Positions 19,451-31,577 of a stretch of DNA of 64,000 nt are shown here, piece by piece. The stretch is from Spisula solida. Taxonomy: Eukaryota; Mollusca; Bivalvia; Venerida; Mactridae. A program made the translations under genes and the position numbers. The stretch spans positions 34,885,822-34,949,821 of the forward strand of contig OX365955.1 in assembly GCA_947247005.1 (NCBI GenBank), in the 5' to 3' direction. Below the pieces are notes generated by a model. The model did no database searches. It was not told where the DNA came from and saw nothing but the letters and a program-made list of their open reading frames with translations. Each line of letters starts with the position of its first letter. Position 1 is the stretch's first letter.

Positions 19451-21190
19451 TACCACTTATAACTAACTGACTTCCTGCCAGAGACATTAAATAGATATAA
19501 CAGGGTTGACCGCAGTAGAAAACTTCAATTTATAAATAACCGACTCCTGTAAGAAACCTTAAATAGATGTTTCAGGGTTAACCGCTTTAGAAAACCTTCA
19601 ATTATAACTAACCGACTCCTATGAGAGGCCGGAAATAGATATTACAGAGTTGACCGCTGTAGAAAACTTCAATTTATAACTAACCGACTCCTGTAAAAAA
19701 CCTTAAATAGATATTTCAGGGTTGACCGCTGTAGAAAATTTCCAATTATAACTAACCGATCCTTGTTAGGGACCTTAAATAGATATTTCAAGGTTGACCA
19801 CAGTAGAATACTTTCCCTTATAACTTTAACTGATTTCCTCTCTGGCAGGAAGTCAGATGTTTCAGGGTTGACCGCTGTATAAACCTTTCAATCATCGTAG
19901 CACTTCAAAGTTATAACTAACCGACTCCTGTAAGAAACCTTAAATAGATATTAAAGGGTTGACCGCTGTAGAAAACTTCAATTTATAACTACTCGACTCC
20001 TGTAAGAAACCTAAAATAGATATTTCAGTGTTGACCGCTGTAGAAAACTTTCAATTTTAACTAACTGACCCATGTCAGACGCCTAAATAGATATTACAGG
20101 GTTGACCGCAGTAGAAAGCTACCACTTATAACTAACTGACTTCCTGCCAGAGACATTAAATAGATATAACAGGGTTGACTGCAGTAGAAAACTTCAATTA
20201 AATAAATAACCGACTCCTGTAAGAAACCTTAAATAGATGTTTCAGGGTTAACCGCTATAGAAAACCTTCAATTATAACTAACCGACTCCTATGAGAGACC
20301 TGAAATAGATATTACAGGGTTGACCGCAGTAGAAAACTTCAATTTATAACTAACCGACTCCTGTAAAAAACCTTAAATAGATATTTCAGGGTTGACCACT
20401 GTAGAAAACTTCCAATTATAACTAACCGATCCTTGTTAGAGACCTTAAATAGATATTTCAAGGTTGACCACAGTAGAATACTTTCCCTTATAACTTTAAC
20501 TGATTTCCTCTCTGGCAGGAAGTCAGATGTTTCAGGGTTGACCGCTGTATAAAACTTCCAATCGTCGTAGCACTTCAATTTATAACTAACTGACTCCTTT
20601 AAGAAACCTTAAATAGATATTAAAGGGTTGACCGCAGTAGAAAACTTCAATTTATAACTACTCGACTCCTGTAAGAAACCTAAAGTAGATATTTCAGGGT
20701 TGACCGCTGTAGAAAACTTTCAATTTTAACTAACTGACCCATGTCAGACGCCTTAAATAGATATTACAGGGTTGACCGCAGTAGAAAGCTACCACTTATA
20801 ACTAACTGACTTCCTGCCAGAGACTTTAAATAGATATAACAGTGTTGACCGCAGTAGAAAACTTCAATTTATAAATAACCGACTCCTGTAAGAAACTTTA
20901 AATAGATGTTTCAGGGTTAACCGCTGTAGAAAACCTTCAATTATAACTAACCGACTCCTATGAGAGGCCTGAAATAGATATTACAGGATTGACCGCAGTA
21001 GAAAACTTCAATTTATAAATAACCGACTCCTGTAAGAAACCTTAAATAGATGTTTCAGGGTTAACCGCTGTAGAAAACCTTCAATTATAACTAACCGACT
21101 CCTATGAGAGGCCTGAAATAGATATTTCAGGGTTGACCGCTGTAGAAAACTTCCAATTATAACTAACCAATCCTTGTTACACTAACAAAC
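19451..21190 (+). repeat. 72-bp satellite with ~670-bp higher-order organisation
   Basis: A continuous array of 72-bp units. The distinctive unit ACCACTTATAACTAACTGAC appears at 19452, 20121 and 20791, spacing 669 and 670 bp, so about nine monomers form a higher-order repeat. The third copy is cut short and ends like block A's array (TTACACTAACAAAC). Confidence 0.85.
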
Positions 21191-21486
21191 TTCTACTCTA
21201 AGCGTATGCGACGACCGGATGTAAACAATACGTCCGCACTGAGCGTGCGCAGATTTAGGTCACGCCCGATTTTACTCGATTAACTTTTTGAACAATTTGA
21301 TAGTTCTACAGCTGTTACACTTTCCTGGCTTATTTTTTTCTTGAAAACAAGACAAAGCTGTTCAATTCTAAAAATTAAAATAATTTAGTGCAAAATGGCG
21401 GCATCCAAAATTAATTTTTTATCACGCACGTTAATTAAATATATCTGCTAACTACTTCAGGCGTTCGTGCCATTATTTTGTATTCA
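21191..21486. other. unassigned segment after satellite
   Basis: Non-repetitive sequence beginning TTCTACTCTAAGCG. No frame or RNA gene recognised. Confidence 0.5.
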
Positions 21487-22359
21487 TAGGCGGATCCAAG
21501 GGGGGGCGGACCCGGCGTACGCCCCCGTAAAATCGTCGGAGCCTTGGTAATTTATCATATTTTGGATGTAAGAACAATATTGATATGCAATTTTTTTCGC
21601 TCTCTTCGCTCGCGTCAATAAAACAATAATCAATTTATTGATTTTAAAGTGAACTTAATGCTGTATGCGAGCAACAAGATATGGCTGATTGGTAGCATGG
21701 TGCCAAACATCGGCTACAGAGATTCTTGCACATTAAAAATGTCTGACAAGTCATAAAAGATTAATACAGTTGGCTTGATTTTCTAATAAACCTGTCCTTT
21801 TCATTAAAAAAAAGATATCTCAGAATGCAGCTGACGAATTCCGTGGTTCTTTTTAGAACGTCACGAGGCAGAAAGCATCTGAACCCCTAGTCGCTGGATC
21901 CCAAGTATTTCACATTTCCACCTGAACAAAAGTGAAGCCCTGGAGTTCGCAGGGTATGCTGCTCAGATAAACACTGATTTTTTCCAATTCTTACAATTAC
22001 TATATCAGTGAATATTACCAAGTGATAAGTGCGTGGTGTATGCTGCTGAAATAGATGATTGCATTTTTTTTCTTGCTCGCTCCGCTCGCACAATCGCTCT
22101 CAGTTAAGTTTGTCAAGTAGGGAATGAGTATGCGGGATATGCTGCTCAAATAATTAATGCTTATATTCTTGCTCGCCTTACTCTCACATTAACTTTATCA
22201 ATGAATATTATAAGATGAAGAACGAAATTGTGTGGAATGCTTCTCAGAGATACATTTTTTCTTGCTCGCTTCGCTCGCACATTTGTTTGAGGGGGGGGGG
22301 CGTGTCAATACATGAATGTACGCCCCCCCTAACTCCAAATCCTGGATCCGCCCCTGGTA
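21487..22359. mobile_element. candidate hAT-like nonautonomous element
   Basis: Left end AGGCGGATCCAAGGGGGGG and right end TGGATCCGCCCCTG are inverted relatives of a terminus common in hAT-type elements. Flanks GTATTCAT and GTATTGAA agree at 6 of 8 positions, a weak 8-bp duplication. The interior has repeated GCTCGCTTCGCTCGC motifs (about 21600, 22072, 22260) and a degenerate 'TATGCTGCTCA' repeat every ~90-100 bp (21955-22245). No transposase frame. Confidence 0.4.
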
Positions 22360-22426
22360 TTGAACATACGATCGTGACGGTTATTTTCTTTAATCTCTCG
22401 ACGACACTTATAATAATATACGTAAC

Positions 22427-22453
22427 CAGGTAGTTGTATAATACAACTACCTG
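22427..22453. repeat. perfect short palindrome
   Basis: CAGGTAGTTGTAT at 22427-22439 is the exact reverse complement of 22441-22453, with one base between. Confidence 0.9.
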
Positions 22454-22524
22454 ACGTAACTTACTTAAAATGGTACTTTCAAGTGCCCGACCAGTGAGTA
22501 AACTGGTTAAAAAAGCATAATAAT

Positions 22525-22757
22525 AGCTCGACGCGCACCTGTTATAATCCGGTGACCTAGTTTAATTCTGTTGGCACTAAAAGTCGAAGACATGCTTTCA
22601 CTTTGTATGTATTTTAATGTATCCATCAATTGTCATGTATTTAACACTGAACATGATATACAGATTACCGGCGAGACTCAGCGGCTGAATAACAGGTTTT
22701 AGAAGTCGCGAGTCGACTGAGTTCTTGAACATTTGCAAACAGGTGCGCGTCGAAGCT
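22525..22757. mobile_element. candidate small TIR element
   Basis: AGCTCGACGCGCACCTGTT at 22525-22543 is mirrored, with one extra base, by AACAGGTGCGCGTCGAAGCT at 22738-22757. About 230 bp, noncoding. Target duplication not evident. Confidence 0.5.
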
Positions 22758-23418
22758 CTTAATTTTTACGCAGTATTTAAAATTAGTTTTATAAGATAAG
22801 ATAGATATCTTATTATCTTTATTTTATGTATTTTATCTAATACTGATTAATTTACGCCCAACGCTCGCTATACATTGTCCGCATCAATGTCGATTCCGCG
22901 AAATCCCGTACTGCATGTATGCGGGTTTTAGCCGTACCGCTTAAATCAGGCGGCATTTTTAATGTAAACAAACCACTTTAACCTCAAAGACACTTTAAAC
23001 AAGGAAGAGACACTACACAAACCTAGCAAAAACGTTAAGTATATTCATTTCTGTCTTTGAAAAAAATTACCTGCACGTTCAAATAAATTGCAAAATGTGA
23101 AACAAATTGTATTTTCTACAACCACACCGTGGTAGAAAGCCGACCGTTCTGCAGCATGTCAAGATTTATAACGCTCATAAATCAATAATTAGACCTTGTT
23201 ATTTCATCATATTGGTTCAACTTTGAATTCATTCAATGCGTAAACAAGCAAGTTAATATATAATACATTGTATATCCCTATAGCGAATTATTTGGAAACA
23301 AAACATGTACTTTCGTTTTCGTTTTGGGATCTGGTCAAGCGCGCTTGATTAGCAGAAATCTAAGATGGCGCCCTCATTTGCATAATTTATTCAAAAATAC
23401 AGGAGCATACAAGTTTGA
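22758..23418. other. no recognisable feature
   Basis: AT-rich sequence read on both strands; nothing assignable. Confidence 0.4.
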
Positions 23419-23515
23419 TAGTGTGTTAGAGACCTTAAATAGATATTTAAAGGTTGACCACAGTAGAATACTTTCCCTTATAACTATAACTGACTTCCTC
23501 TCTGGTAGGTTATAA
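23419..23515 (+). repeat. isolated fragment of the 72-bp satellite
   Basis: AGAGACCTTAAATAGATATT, TTGACCACAGTAGAATACTT and ACTGACTTCCTCTCTGG match the variant unit at about 19770-19850, standing alone in unrelated DNA. Confidence 0.75.
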
Positions 23516-24181
23516 AGTGACCATATTATATATTGATTTAGGTAGTTGGATTAAAATTAGTTGTAAATAAATATATCTAGACATATGTGAAAATGATATA
23601 ACGTTTATTGTTCGCTTTGACAGCTTTTGTCAAGATTCGACTCTTGTTAAAGCCAACCCAAGTTCTCTCCCTTGGATTTGTCGACGTAGTAGTTTTGACT
23701 ATAAAGCAGGCCCGAATCCACCGGGGGCCCGTGCCCCCCCCCCCCCCCCCCCAGTTGGCCTCGGAGTGACCATTTTATACATCCCAAAATCGTTAAAATC
23801 CTTAAAATATTACCAATCGATCTGGCTATAGTATCGATAGTTTGTGATAACTGTCTCTGTATATTACATATAGCGGAAGCGAGTGCAATAAAGTGTGCCC
23901 CCTGTTGTGTATACAGACCCCTAATTACATCCGATCTGGATTAATCAGACGCTTCACAATATTTCAAAGCGTTTTGAATGATTATGATTTAGGTAATCAT
24001 GGGCGCTTGATTCAATGATCTATGTTACTAAAACGTGTGAACTGATCGATTTAAAATTAGTCACATGATATGTCGACATTTTCTTGTTGATGGATTTATT
24101 ACTGATTATGTAACAATGCAATATTAATAATTTCACGTGGTTAAATGTTAAAAGATGACACATATACAACAAACTTTATCA
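23516..24181. other. unassigned, with a poly-C run
   Basis: A run of about 19 C at 23734-23752 follows GGGGGCCCGTG. Otherwise nothing recognised. Confidence 0.5.
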
Positions 24182-24400
24182 CAGTATCTCGTTCCTAACC
24201 AAGGTTATTGAGCAGAAACTTTTTACAGTAACAGTTACCTTGACCCAGTTAGCCCCATATTCAATCCCACACAATTTATTATACATCAAGTTTCATCAAA
24301 GTATCTCATTCCTGACTGAAGTTATCGAGTTGAAACTGATTTTCTATTTAGTAACAGTGACCTTGACCTCAGCAGCCCCACTTTCAACCACAAGCAGCAT
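24182..24400. repeat. dispersed repeat with two ~115-bp units
   Basis: Two related units carry TTCCTAACCAAGGTTATTGAG / TTCCTGACTGAAGTTATCGAG-type text, each followed by ACAGT[T/G]ACCTTGACC. The reverse complement contains GGTCAAGGTCACTG, a motif shared with other repeats here. Confidence 0.5.
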
Positions 24401-24792
24401 ATTCACAAAAGCTACCTATATATCAAGCTTATTCCTTACTAAAATTTTCATCCGGAGTCCAAGAAAGGACCGACTGACAAGCTCACTCCCATATAAACCC
24501 CCAAAACTTTGTTTAGTGGTGGTATAAAAACTTTCCATCTTCTTTGAATTGTCGAGCTAAAAAGGGACCAAAAAGGTTGTACTTTTTATATGCCAGTTGA
24601 ATGACGGGACGTATATGTGAACACCCTTGGCAGGCATGCGTGCGAAGGTGTCCATGAAGTGTCTGTACTCGAACAGTCTTCATCTGATATCTTCAAACTT
24701 GGTGACAATGTTTATGGCCACAATATCACCGCCATACTCGATTATCAACCAAATTGCCCTATGCCTTCCTGGATTATGGCCCTTGAAATGAA
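24401..24792. other. unassigned; possible repeat end at 24596-24640
   Basis: GAATGACGGGACGTATATGTGAACACCC looks like a dispersed-repeat terminus; split here it reads ATGACGGGACGTATA then GTGAACACCCTTGG. No gene seen. Confidence 0.3.
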
Positions 24793-25330
24793 CTCGACAT
24801 TGAAATATCTAGTGACTTCCAACGACCTAAATAAAAGTTTGAGGGCCATGAGCCTAGTCTTTCTCTAGCAAGAGTGGTAGTTTTCTACTGCGGTCAACCC
24901 TGTAATATCTATTTAAGGCCTCTGACGGGGGTGGGCTAGTTATAATTGAAGGTTTTCTGCTGCAGTCAACCCTGTTATATCTATTTAAGGTTTCTGACAG
25001 TGGTCCTTTGGATTTTAGTGGAAGTTTTCCAAAGCGGTCAACCCTGAAATATCTATTTAAGGTCTCTGACAGGCGTCGGTTAGTTGTAAGAGCCAGTTTA
25101 TTATATTGGTCAACCCTGAAAGATCTATTAAAGGTCTCTGACAATGGTCAGTTTGTTTTAACTGGCAGTTTTCTACTGCAGTCAACCCTGAAATATCTAT
25201 TTAAAGTCTCTTACAAGGGTCGGTTAGTTATGAGTGAAAGTTTTCTACAGCGACAGGGGTCGATTAGTTATAAGTGGAAGTTTTCTACAGCGGTCTACCC
25301 TGAAATATCTATTGAATGTCTTTGACAGGG
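24793..25330 (-). repeat. inverted copy of block sequence and 72-bp satellite
   Basis: 24815-24875 is the reverse complement of 15347-15405 (CTTGCTAGAGAAAGACTAGG region). It is followed by about seven minus-strand 72-bp units (GCGGTCAACCCTG, ATATCTATTTAAGG). The array therefore abuts the same CTCTTGCT junction that block C shows after its deletion, but in inverted orientation. Confidence 0.8.
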
Positions 25331-25499
25331 GTAAATTTGTTTTTGAGCCTGCTTGCGGTGAGAGATGTGTGGGCGTAAGTGCGAGAATGTGTAAGTTTGT
25401 TCCATTTTGTCTGGACAATAACATTGTTATGCTTAAACCAATCTTGATTATATTAGGCTTGAATGCTCACCTCCATGAGGATGGTGTCATGCACAACCC
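25331..25499. other. unassigned
   Basis: Short non-repetitive stretch joining two repeat arrays. Confidence 0.4.
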
Positions 25500-26310
25500 T
25501 CGGGTTCCTATCTCAAAGGTCAAGATCACAGTTGGAGGTCAAAGATCAAATTAAAGCTTGTCAGGATTATAACTTTGTTATGCATTGACCAATCTATCTT
25601 ATATTTGGCATGAATGTTAATCTCCATTAGGTGGAGTGTTATACCCAACCCACAGGTTCATATCTCAGAGGTCAAGGTCACAGTTTGAGGTCAAATGTCA
25701 AATTGAAGCTTGTCCGACCATGACTTTGTCATGCACTGACCAATCTTTCTTATATTTGGCATAAATGTTTACTTTCATGAGGCGGAGTGTCCTGCCCAAC
25801 CCTAAGGTTCAAATCTGCAAGGTCAAGGTCACAGTTGGATGTCTAAGGTCAAATTGAAGTTTGTCCGGACCATATGTCATGCTTTGACCAATCTTTCTTA
25901 TTTTTTGGCATAAATATTTACCTCCATGAGGTGGAATGTCATGCCTTACCACCAGGTTCCTATCTCAAAGGTCGATGTCACAGTTGGAGGTCAAAGGTCA
26001 AATTGAAACTTGTCCGGACCATAACTTTGTCATGGATTGACCAATATTTCTTATATTTGGCATGAATGTTATCCTCAATGAGACAGGGTAGCATGCCCAA
26101 CCACCGGGTTCCTATCTCAAAGGTTAATGTCACAGTTGGAGATCAAAGGTCAAGTTGAAATTTGCCAAACTCTTCCTTTGTCATGCATTGACCAATCTTA
26201 AAATTGACATGAATGTTAACATCTATCAATTTGAGTGTCATGAGCAACCCCAAGTTCCTCTCTCAAAGGGCAAGGTCAGTGTTGGAGGTCAAATTAAAGT
26301 TTGTACGGAT
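25500..26310 (+). repeat. ~150-bp tandem repeat rich in AGGTCA
   Basis: Six units; the GTTGGAGGTCAAA marker recurs at 25531, 25683, 25834, 25983, 26135 and 26281 (146-152 bp apart). Each unit also has CTCAAAGGTCAAGGTCACAG and a CATAACTTTGTCATGC-type segment. The unit at 25988-26000 is exactly AGGTCAAAGGTCA. Related in style to the 145-bp monomers but a different sequence. Confidence 0.8.
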
Positions 26311-27361
26311 CATTTCTTATTCATACATGGTGGGATAAGATTTAACCTGGCACATTTAAGTTGGTGATTTTTGGTTGGTGACTACAAAGACCTAACTATA
26401 CATTTAGGTCTTTGGTGAGTACATGTAATTATCTTGACACCGGGCGATCTCTCCAAGTCGTTTAAATGGTCATTGTAAATATACTTTGCTTGACGCCCAG
26501 CATAGTAAGTTCCATGTTACTGTTGGTTCGCTTGGTGTCTTGGGCAGCACAAATGCTTGAATTAAACTGGGCTTATCAGAACTCGAGCATAAAATGTTGA
26601 TGCAACCTTTATTCGATATTGGTTTTAATGGCATCTGTACGCCACACAACTGTACTTTCAGTGCTTTGATTCTACATTTGGATTTACCATTTATAGGGCC
26701 TCAATTTAAGGAAATAAAATATTTAGCAATGCAATGTAGGCTGTTTATGATTGCCAGTGATATGAATTCAATGTTAAGTATCTATATAATGAAAAACATG
26801 GTACCATGTATCATGTACTGATTTGATTCATATGTTTGTCTAAAATGGGCCTCATACAAGACGTAAAATGTCAGCAGGGCCTCATTTCCACATGTTAATA
26901 TTATAAATGATGTATAATTTGATGCAACTTATTATTTAACACTATATAAACAACATTTAAGGTGTCTTGCTTTACCTTCGTCTAAACGATAATGTACTAA
27001 TACAGCTTAATTCATGAAAATTCATGTACCCCCTTCGGGGCTCATTGTGAGAATTGCTCAATGATGACAAGGTGGCATCATCCAGATTATGTTATGGTAT
27101 TGTCAGGAGAACATGAAAATGCAAAAACATTTTGTATAGAAGACATTGCACGGTCCATTGCAAGTTCTGCCGGACTATATGTTCTTATCTCTTATACAAT
27201 GAAAATGACGTCACGTCCTTTTTATGACGTCATGCAGGCACACAAGTAGCGTTAACAACATAGATCTCGCAAAACGACACTGGCTTAATATATTATTCCG
27301 AGTTTAAACCATGTTAGAATCAAAATAAAATATTCAAAAGCTGTTGTATACCGGCTGTTAT
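26311..27361. other. no recognisable gene
   Basis: Read on both strands; short frames only, no splice-bounded coding segment that I can defend. Confidence 0.4.
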
Positions 27362-27453
27362 ACAATGGTTTGTCTTTCTGACGTTTGTTATTAACCACTC
27401 AGGCCTACGGCCTTCGTGGTTAATTCCTACGCGTCAGAACTCCAGACCATTGT
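27362..27453. repeat. nested imperfect palindrome
   Basis: Four concentric arm pairs: ACAATGGT 27362-27369 with ACCATTGT 27446-27453; TTCTGACG 27376-27383 with CGTCAGAA 27432-27439; TTAACCAC 27391-27398 with GTGGTTAA 27416-27423; and AGGCC/GGCCT in the centre. It immediately precedes a satellite-element remnant. Confidence 0.75.
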
Positions 27454-27461
27454 CTGGTGGC

Positions 27462-27763
27462 TCTAGAAAAACCTTGTGTAGTCACTAGAGGTCACAATTT
27501 TGGCCTTATCTTTATGAAACTTGGTCACAATGATCATCCCAACAAAATTTAGGTCACTTTAGATAATGGGTCATCCAAGGTCAAAAGCTAGGTCACTGTC
27601 ACAAGGTCAAATCACTTCAATATGTCATCGGGTCTAAATGTGATGTAAATTATATAGCATAATACAATATGAAAACCTTGTACATTCAATAGAGACTACC
27701 ATTAGTGGTGCATGAACTACTGGGACAGGTGAGCGACCTATGTCCCTTTGGGCCCTCTTGTCT
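27462..27763 (+). mobile_element. pearl-like element, 3' part with one monomer
   Basis: Contains one 145-bp-type monomer (ACCTTGTGTAGTCACTAGAG, GGTCACAATTTTGGCC) and ends with ACAGGTGAGCGACCTA...CCCTTTGGGCCCTCTTGTCT, the same terminus as at 14745-14781. Confidence 0.75.
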
Positions 27764-29573
27764 AAGAATAGATGCTTCTTTAAAATGCATTGCAACGTTA
27801 GAGCCATATTTCTACAACTGTTCTATGTGACATACGAACGTACTTGACATAGAAGTTTATTACTAAATCAGCTCATGTGATAAATTAAAACGTTCAATTG
27901 ATGGTACAAGTTAGTTTGCGTGCTGTAAATAGTATCTGCAGTAGTGTTTACATGGTCTAAACGAGTCTCTGTGATGTGACATGTCGTTCAGCAACTGTCG
28001 TCTACCCTTTGGGACGATTCTCTTGCAATTTAAGGTACTCGTAATTTACCCTTATGTCATTAGCTCACCTGGGCACGAATGCTATGCTATTGTCAGCTAT
28101 CGTGGTCCATATCTACCTTCACAGCGTTTAAAGAACAAACGCTGTGTTTTTCATGGCATGTTTATGAACATATCTAGATGAAATCACAGTCTAGTTAAAC
28201 AATGTGCATGACTCTACTCGAGTGGGGATTTAAAGATTGTGTCAATTTATAGGCAGATCGTGTAGTTAATTAAAACTTCCTAAATGCAGTTGATGGTAAT
28301 TATCTTTGTCATTACTGGTACTCTTTACACGGTACTCATGTGGACCAGGCTTTACGGGTTCAAATGCATGTTACGGGTAAACCATAATAATTGAATTTAT
28401 TGCTCGCACTGATGTCAACAGTGTGAACAATTTATGGCTCTCTTTATCAAGTTTCAGTGAACATTACATTGAACACGACTGTGATAAAACACTTGATAAC
28501 CATAAAATACAACAAGCATGTACGTATACTGAAACAATTGTACCTGCTGTAAATTTTCTCGAAGTCTGTGTTTACAGAAAGATCTTGTAGGACGGATAAT
28601 GTATTGGTTATCGTGACATGTACCGTAAATTGTAATTCCTTATCAGTGACATAACCGCAACAACAAATAGTGAGTGATTTAGATGGTACCCGATAAAAAT
28701 TGTGCGATCACTTGGTGTCATTTATTTTATTGAAATCTTATTGGAACCTAGAACATTATATCATATTCGTAAAAACACATGACAACAATTATCTTACGGT
28801 ACGAATACATATGAGCCAGTCTCCAGGAAAACCTGCTATTTTGACAAAAATATTTATTTTGAGATTTTCCATAGCTTGAAAGAATAATCTTAATGAAGCA
28901 AAATACAACAGACATTTTGTTAATATCTTGCTTTTTAAGGAAGTTATAGATGTTTTTGTAGCGTCCCCTTTCGAAGCTTTTTTGTGTGACGTCGCAAACG
29001 TCATTCAAACGTTAATTGACGTAACTATAACACGTATTTCATAATTACACCATTTCAATGATTTGATCAATTATTGACATAAAATGTTCAAAATGGTATC
29101 ACATTTTAGCAGTATCTTTTAATCTTTTTAAATATTTACCAAAATCAAAATTGTTCGCATTCAGAGAAAGGCTACTATTGTCTTAAACGACTAACTCCTC
29201 GTTTTCCTCACTATGAGTACTTTTCCGAAATTGGTCACTATAGCAGCGAAGTATTTGATTTCGACATAATTCATGGGAAAATTTAAAGCTAAGGTATAGT
29301 ACTCTATGAGTAAACTTCATAAAATAGAATCAATGGATATGTATTTTTTCTTATATTAGAGCTTTTACAAACATTGTTACATGATGGTAATTACATAATG
29401 TCATTATATACACTACCGGCCTTTGATGTATGGAGTGAGATTTGCACACTACCGGTATTTGATATTGAACCCATTTAAAGTTTACCTGACGGGCGAGTTT
29501 ATGTTTATAGCGATTCTCAATTGACTTTGAAAAAGTCAAAAGTTGCGACCCGTAAGCGTAACACAATACGCGT
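27764..29573. other. no recognisable gene
   Basis: AT-rich. TTAGCTCACCTGGGCACGAA at about 28060 looks like another satellite-element terminus. No coding exon recognised. Confidence 0.35.
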
Positions 29574-30807
29574 AAGACCTGCCGTCCACTAGGACCCGAA
29601 GGGTTCCCGAAGGCTAAATTTGCCTAATCGGGATGGTTCGGCATGTCTTTGCGACGTTCTGGAACCCTTCCGTGTCGTTCCTGTACGCTTCTGGAAGCCT
29701 TCTGGACACTTCGGGACCGACAAATCTTCGGCGTCCAAATTTTAAAACGAAGGTCTTGTTCGTGAGTGCTACGGAAGTGCTTCGGGGTAATCCGAAACCC
29801 ATCGGCAACAGTTCGGGGTGTTCGGGAATCCATCGTGATTCACTCGGCACCTTCGGGAAGCCTTCTGCGAGGATTCGTAATCATTTTAACCATCCTGAGC
29901 GGTTCCCGAAGGAAGCTGAAGCAATGCCGAAAGCTCCCCGAATATGACGAACAGATGAGTTATACACACGGAAGATATGCCGATCATGTTAAGAAACATG
30001 CCGAATAGTTGCCGAAGGAGCCGATTGTGAACGGAAGGGATGCCGAGTCGAAGCAGTATTTCCCGAACTATACAAGAGCGACTGCGGAAGCGATGAGGTC
30101 AGTTTGCCGAAAGTGTTTATCTTGGATATATCGTTTTCATCATGGTCCTACAAACCAAGGACAGGCTACCACATATGGTTGTGTCAGCCCCTATAGAAAA
30201 CGATGACACAACCAGTGTCCCATGGTCTTCAGCTATTTAAGGAAAACACCGGAAAGAGACTCCCGGTTTATCTACTTAGGACTGTAAGTTTTTTCATGAA
30301 CTTAATATGTCAGTGTTTTTTATACCTGAAACTAAGTCATTCAACATTTGTGTAGCTGAAAATATGTTTTTTAATTTTTATAGCTGAAACTAGCGAGATT
30401 AATGGCGTCTTCCATCAATCGTATTCAACTTTCAACTGATAACAAGATAGAAGTTCGGCATCGTTTATATACATCGGCAACCTTTCAGCATTTGATCGGC
30501 AACGATTCGTAAACACTTCCGCATAATCTGCAATGTAACCGCAACCTTTCCGCACGATCGGGAAACATTCGGGACCAAATCCTGAACTGTCGGCATTCAT
30601 TCGCGTTGAGCTCGGCTACTTCGGATAGGTTTCGGCGTTCATACTGCAACATTTCGTATAACGATCCCCGAATACATCCCGAACGACCCCGATGGCAAAG
30701 ATCCGCCCATTTTTATTGATATATGATCCCGAAAGGTTCCCGAAACAAGCAAACTGTAATCGGCTACCCTTCCGCATATCATCTGGGTCTAGTGGACGGC
30801 AAGTCTA
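29574..30807. mobile_element. nonautonomous TIR element, copy 1 (TGCCGTCCACTAG ends)
   Basis: Left end TGCCGTCCACTAGGACCC at 29580; right end GGGTCTAGTGGACGGCA ending at 30801. Similarity may extend outward through AGAC. The interior is full of degenerate CCCGAAGG/TTCGGGAA motifs and has no transposase frame. A diverged inverted copy is at 35476-36593. Confidence 0.75.
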
Positions 30808-31577
30808 ACGTCAAAATTTTGCGAAATTCTATAGTTTGTACACGGTAAAAGGGGTCACCTAAATGCTATAATTTTACATCAGGCATATTTTTATTTCATG
30901 TTATATTTTTAATACATAACATATTAACATTAAATCATATTTCAAATGTAATACAAACACTATAAAAGTACATGTTATTCGCTTTAATAAAACCTAAATA
31001 CACACCGTTCAATCCGATATCGTGTAATCGGTTGATATCACGTAATCAGATCACAGCGAATGTCGCGCGACTTTGAGGCGGAAGTAAGTATTGATTGTAT
31101 TTGTATTCATTTTGCAGGTTTCGAACAAAACGAAGTGTGCACATCTAATCGCTGTTGAAAGAGGTATCAGTACACAAAATTCTGAGCAAAACCGTGTTCT
31201 ATTAAGGGAGAAATCACGGAAAATGTGTGCGATTTTTCAAGAAAAACGCGTCGTTTGAAACTTCTACCCCCAAAAGGTATTTTTAAACAAAACCGAACCC
31301 CTTTACTTAGTCCATCACAAAAATTAATCCATTCACCGTCTGTATGCAAAATTCCACCATTGTATTCCTTTTTTCGCTGAGATATTCGAGTTTAAACTTG
31401 ACATGGTGCAATATTTTGGATAACCTCGTATTCATTTGATGATGAAAGAAAGATATCCGGCTCGTAATCAGAAAGAACGGTAGAGTTGATATCAACGTAA
31501 TCAGACCTAGTGAATTCTAATCGAACCGTTTACAAAACGCAATAACAAAGGAATAATTACACCCAGGTTGCAAATGT

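Noticed and set aside
29614..29947. Overlapping frames on both strands, Pro/Arg/Gly rich
   Set aside because: They come from the degenerate CCCGAAGG motif of a TIR element.
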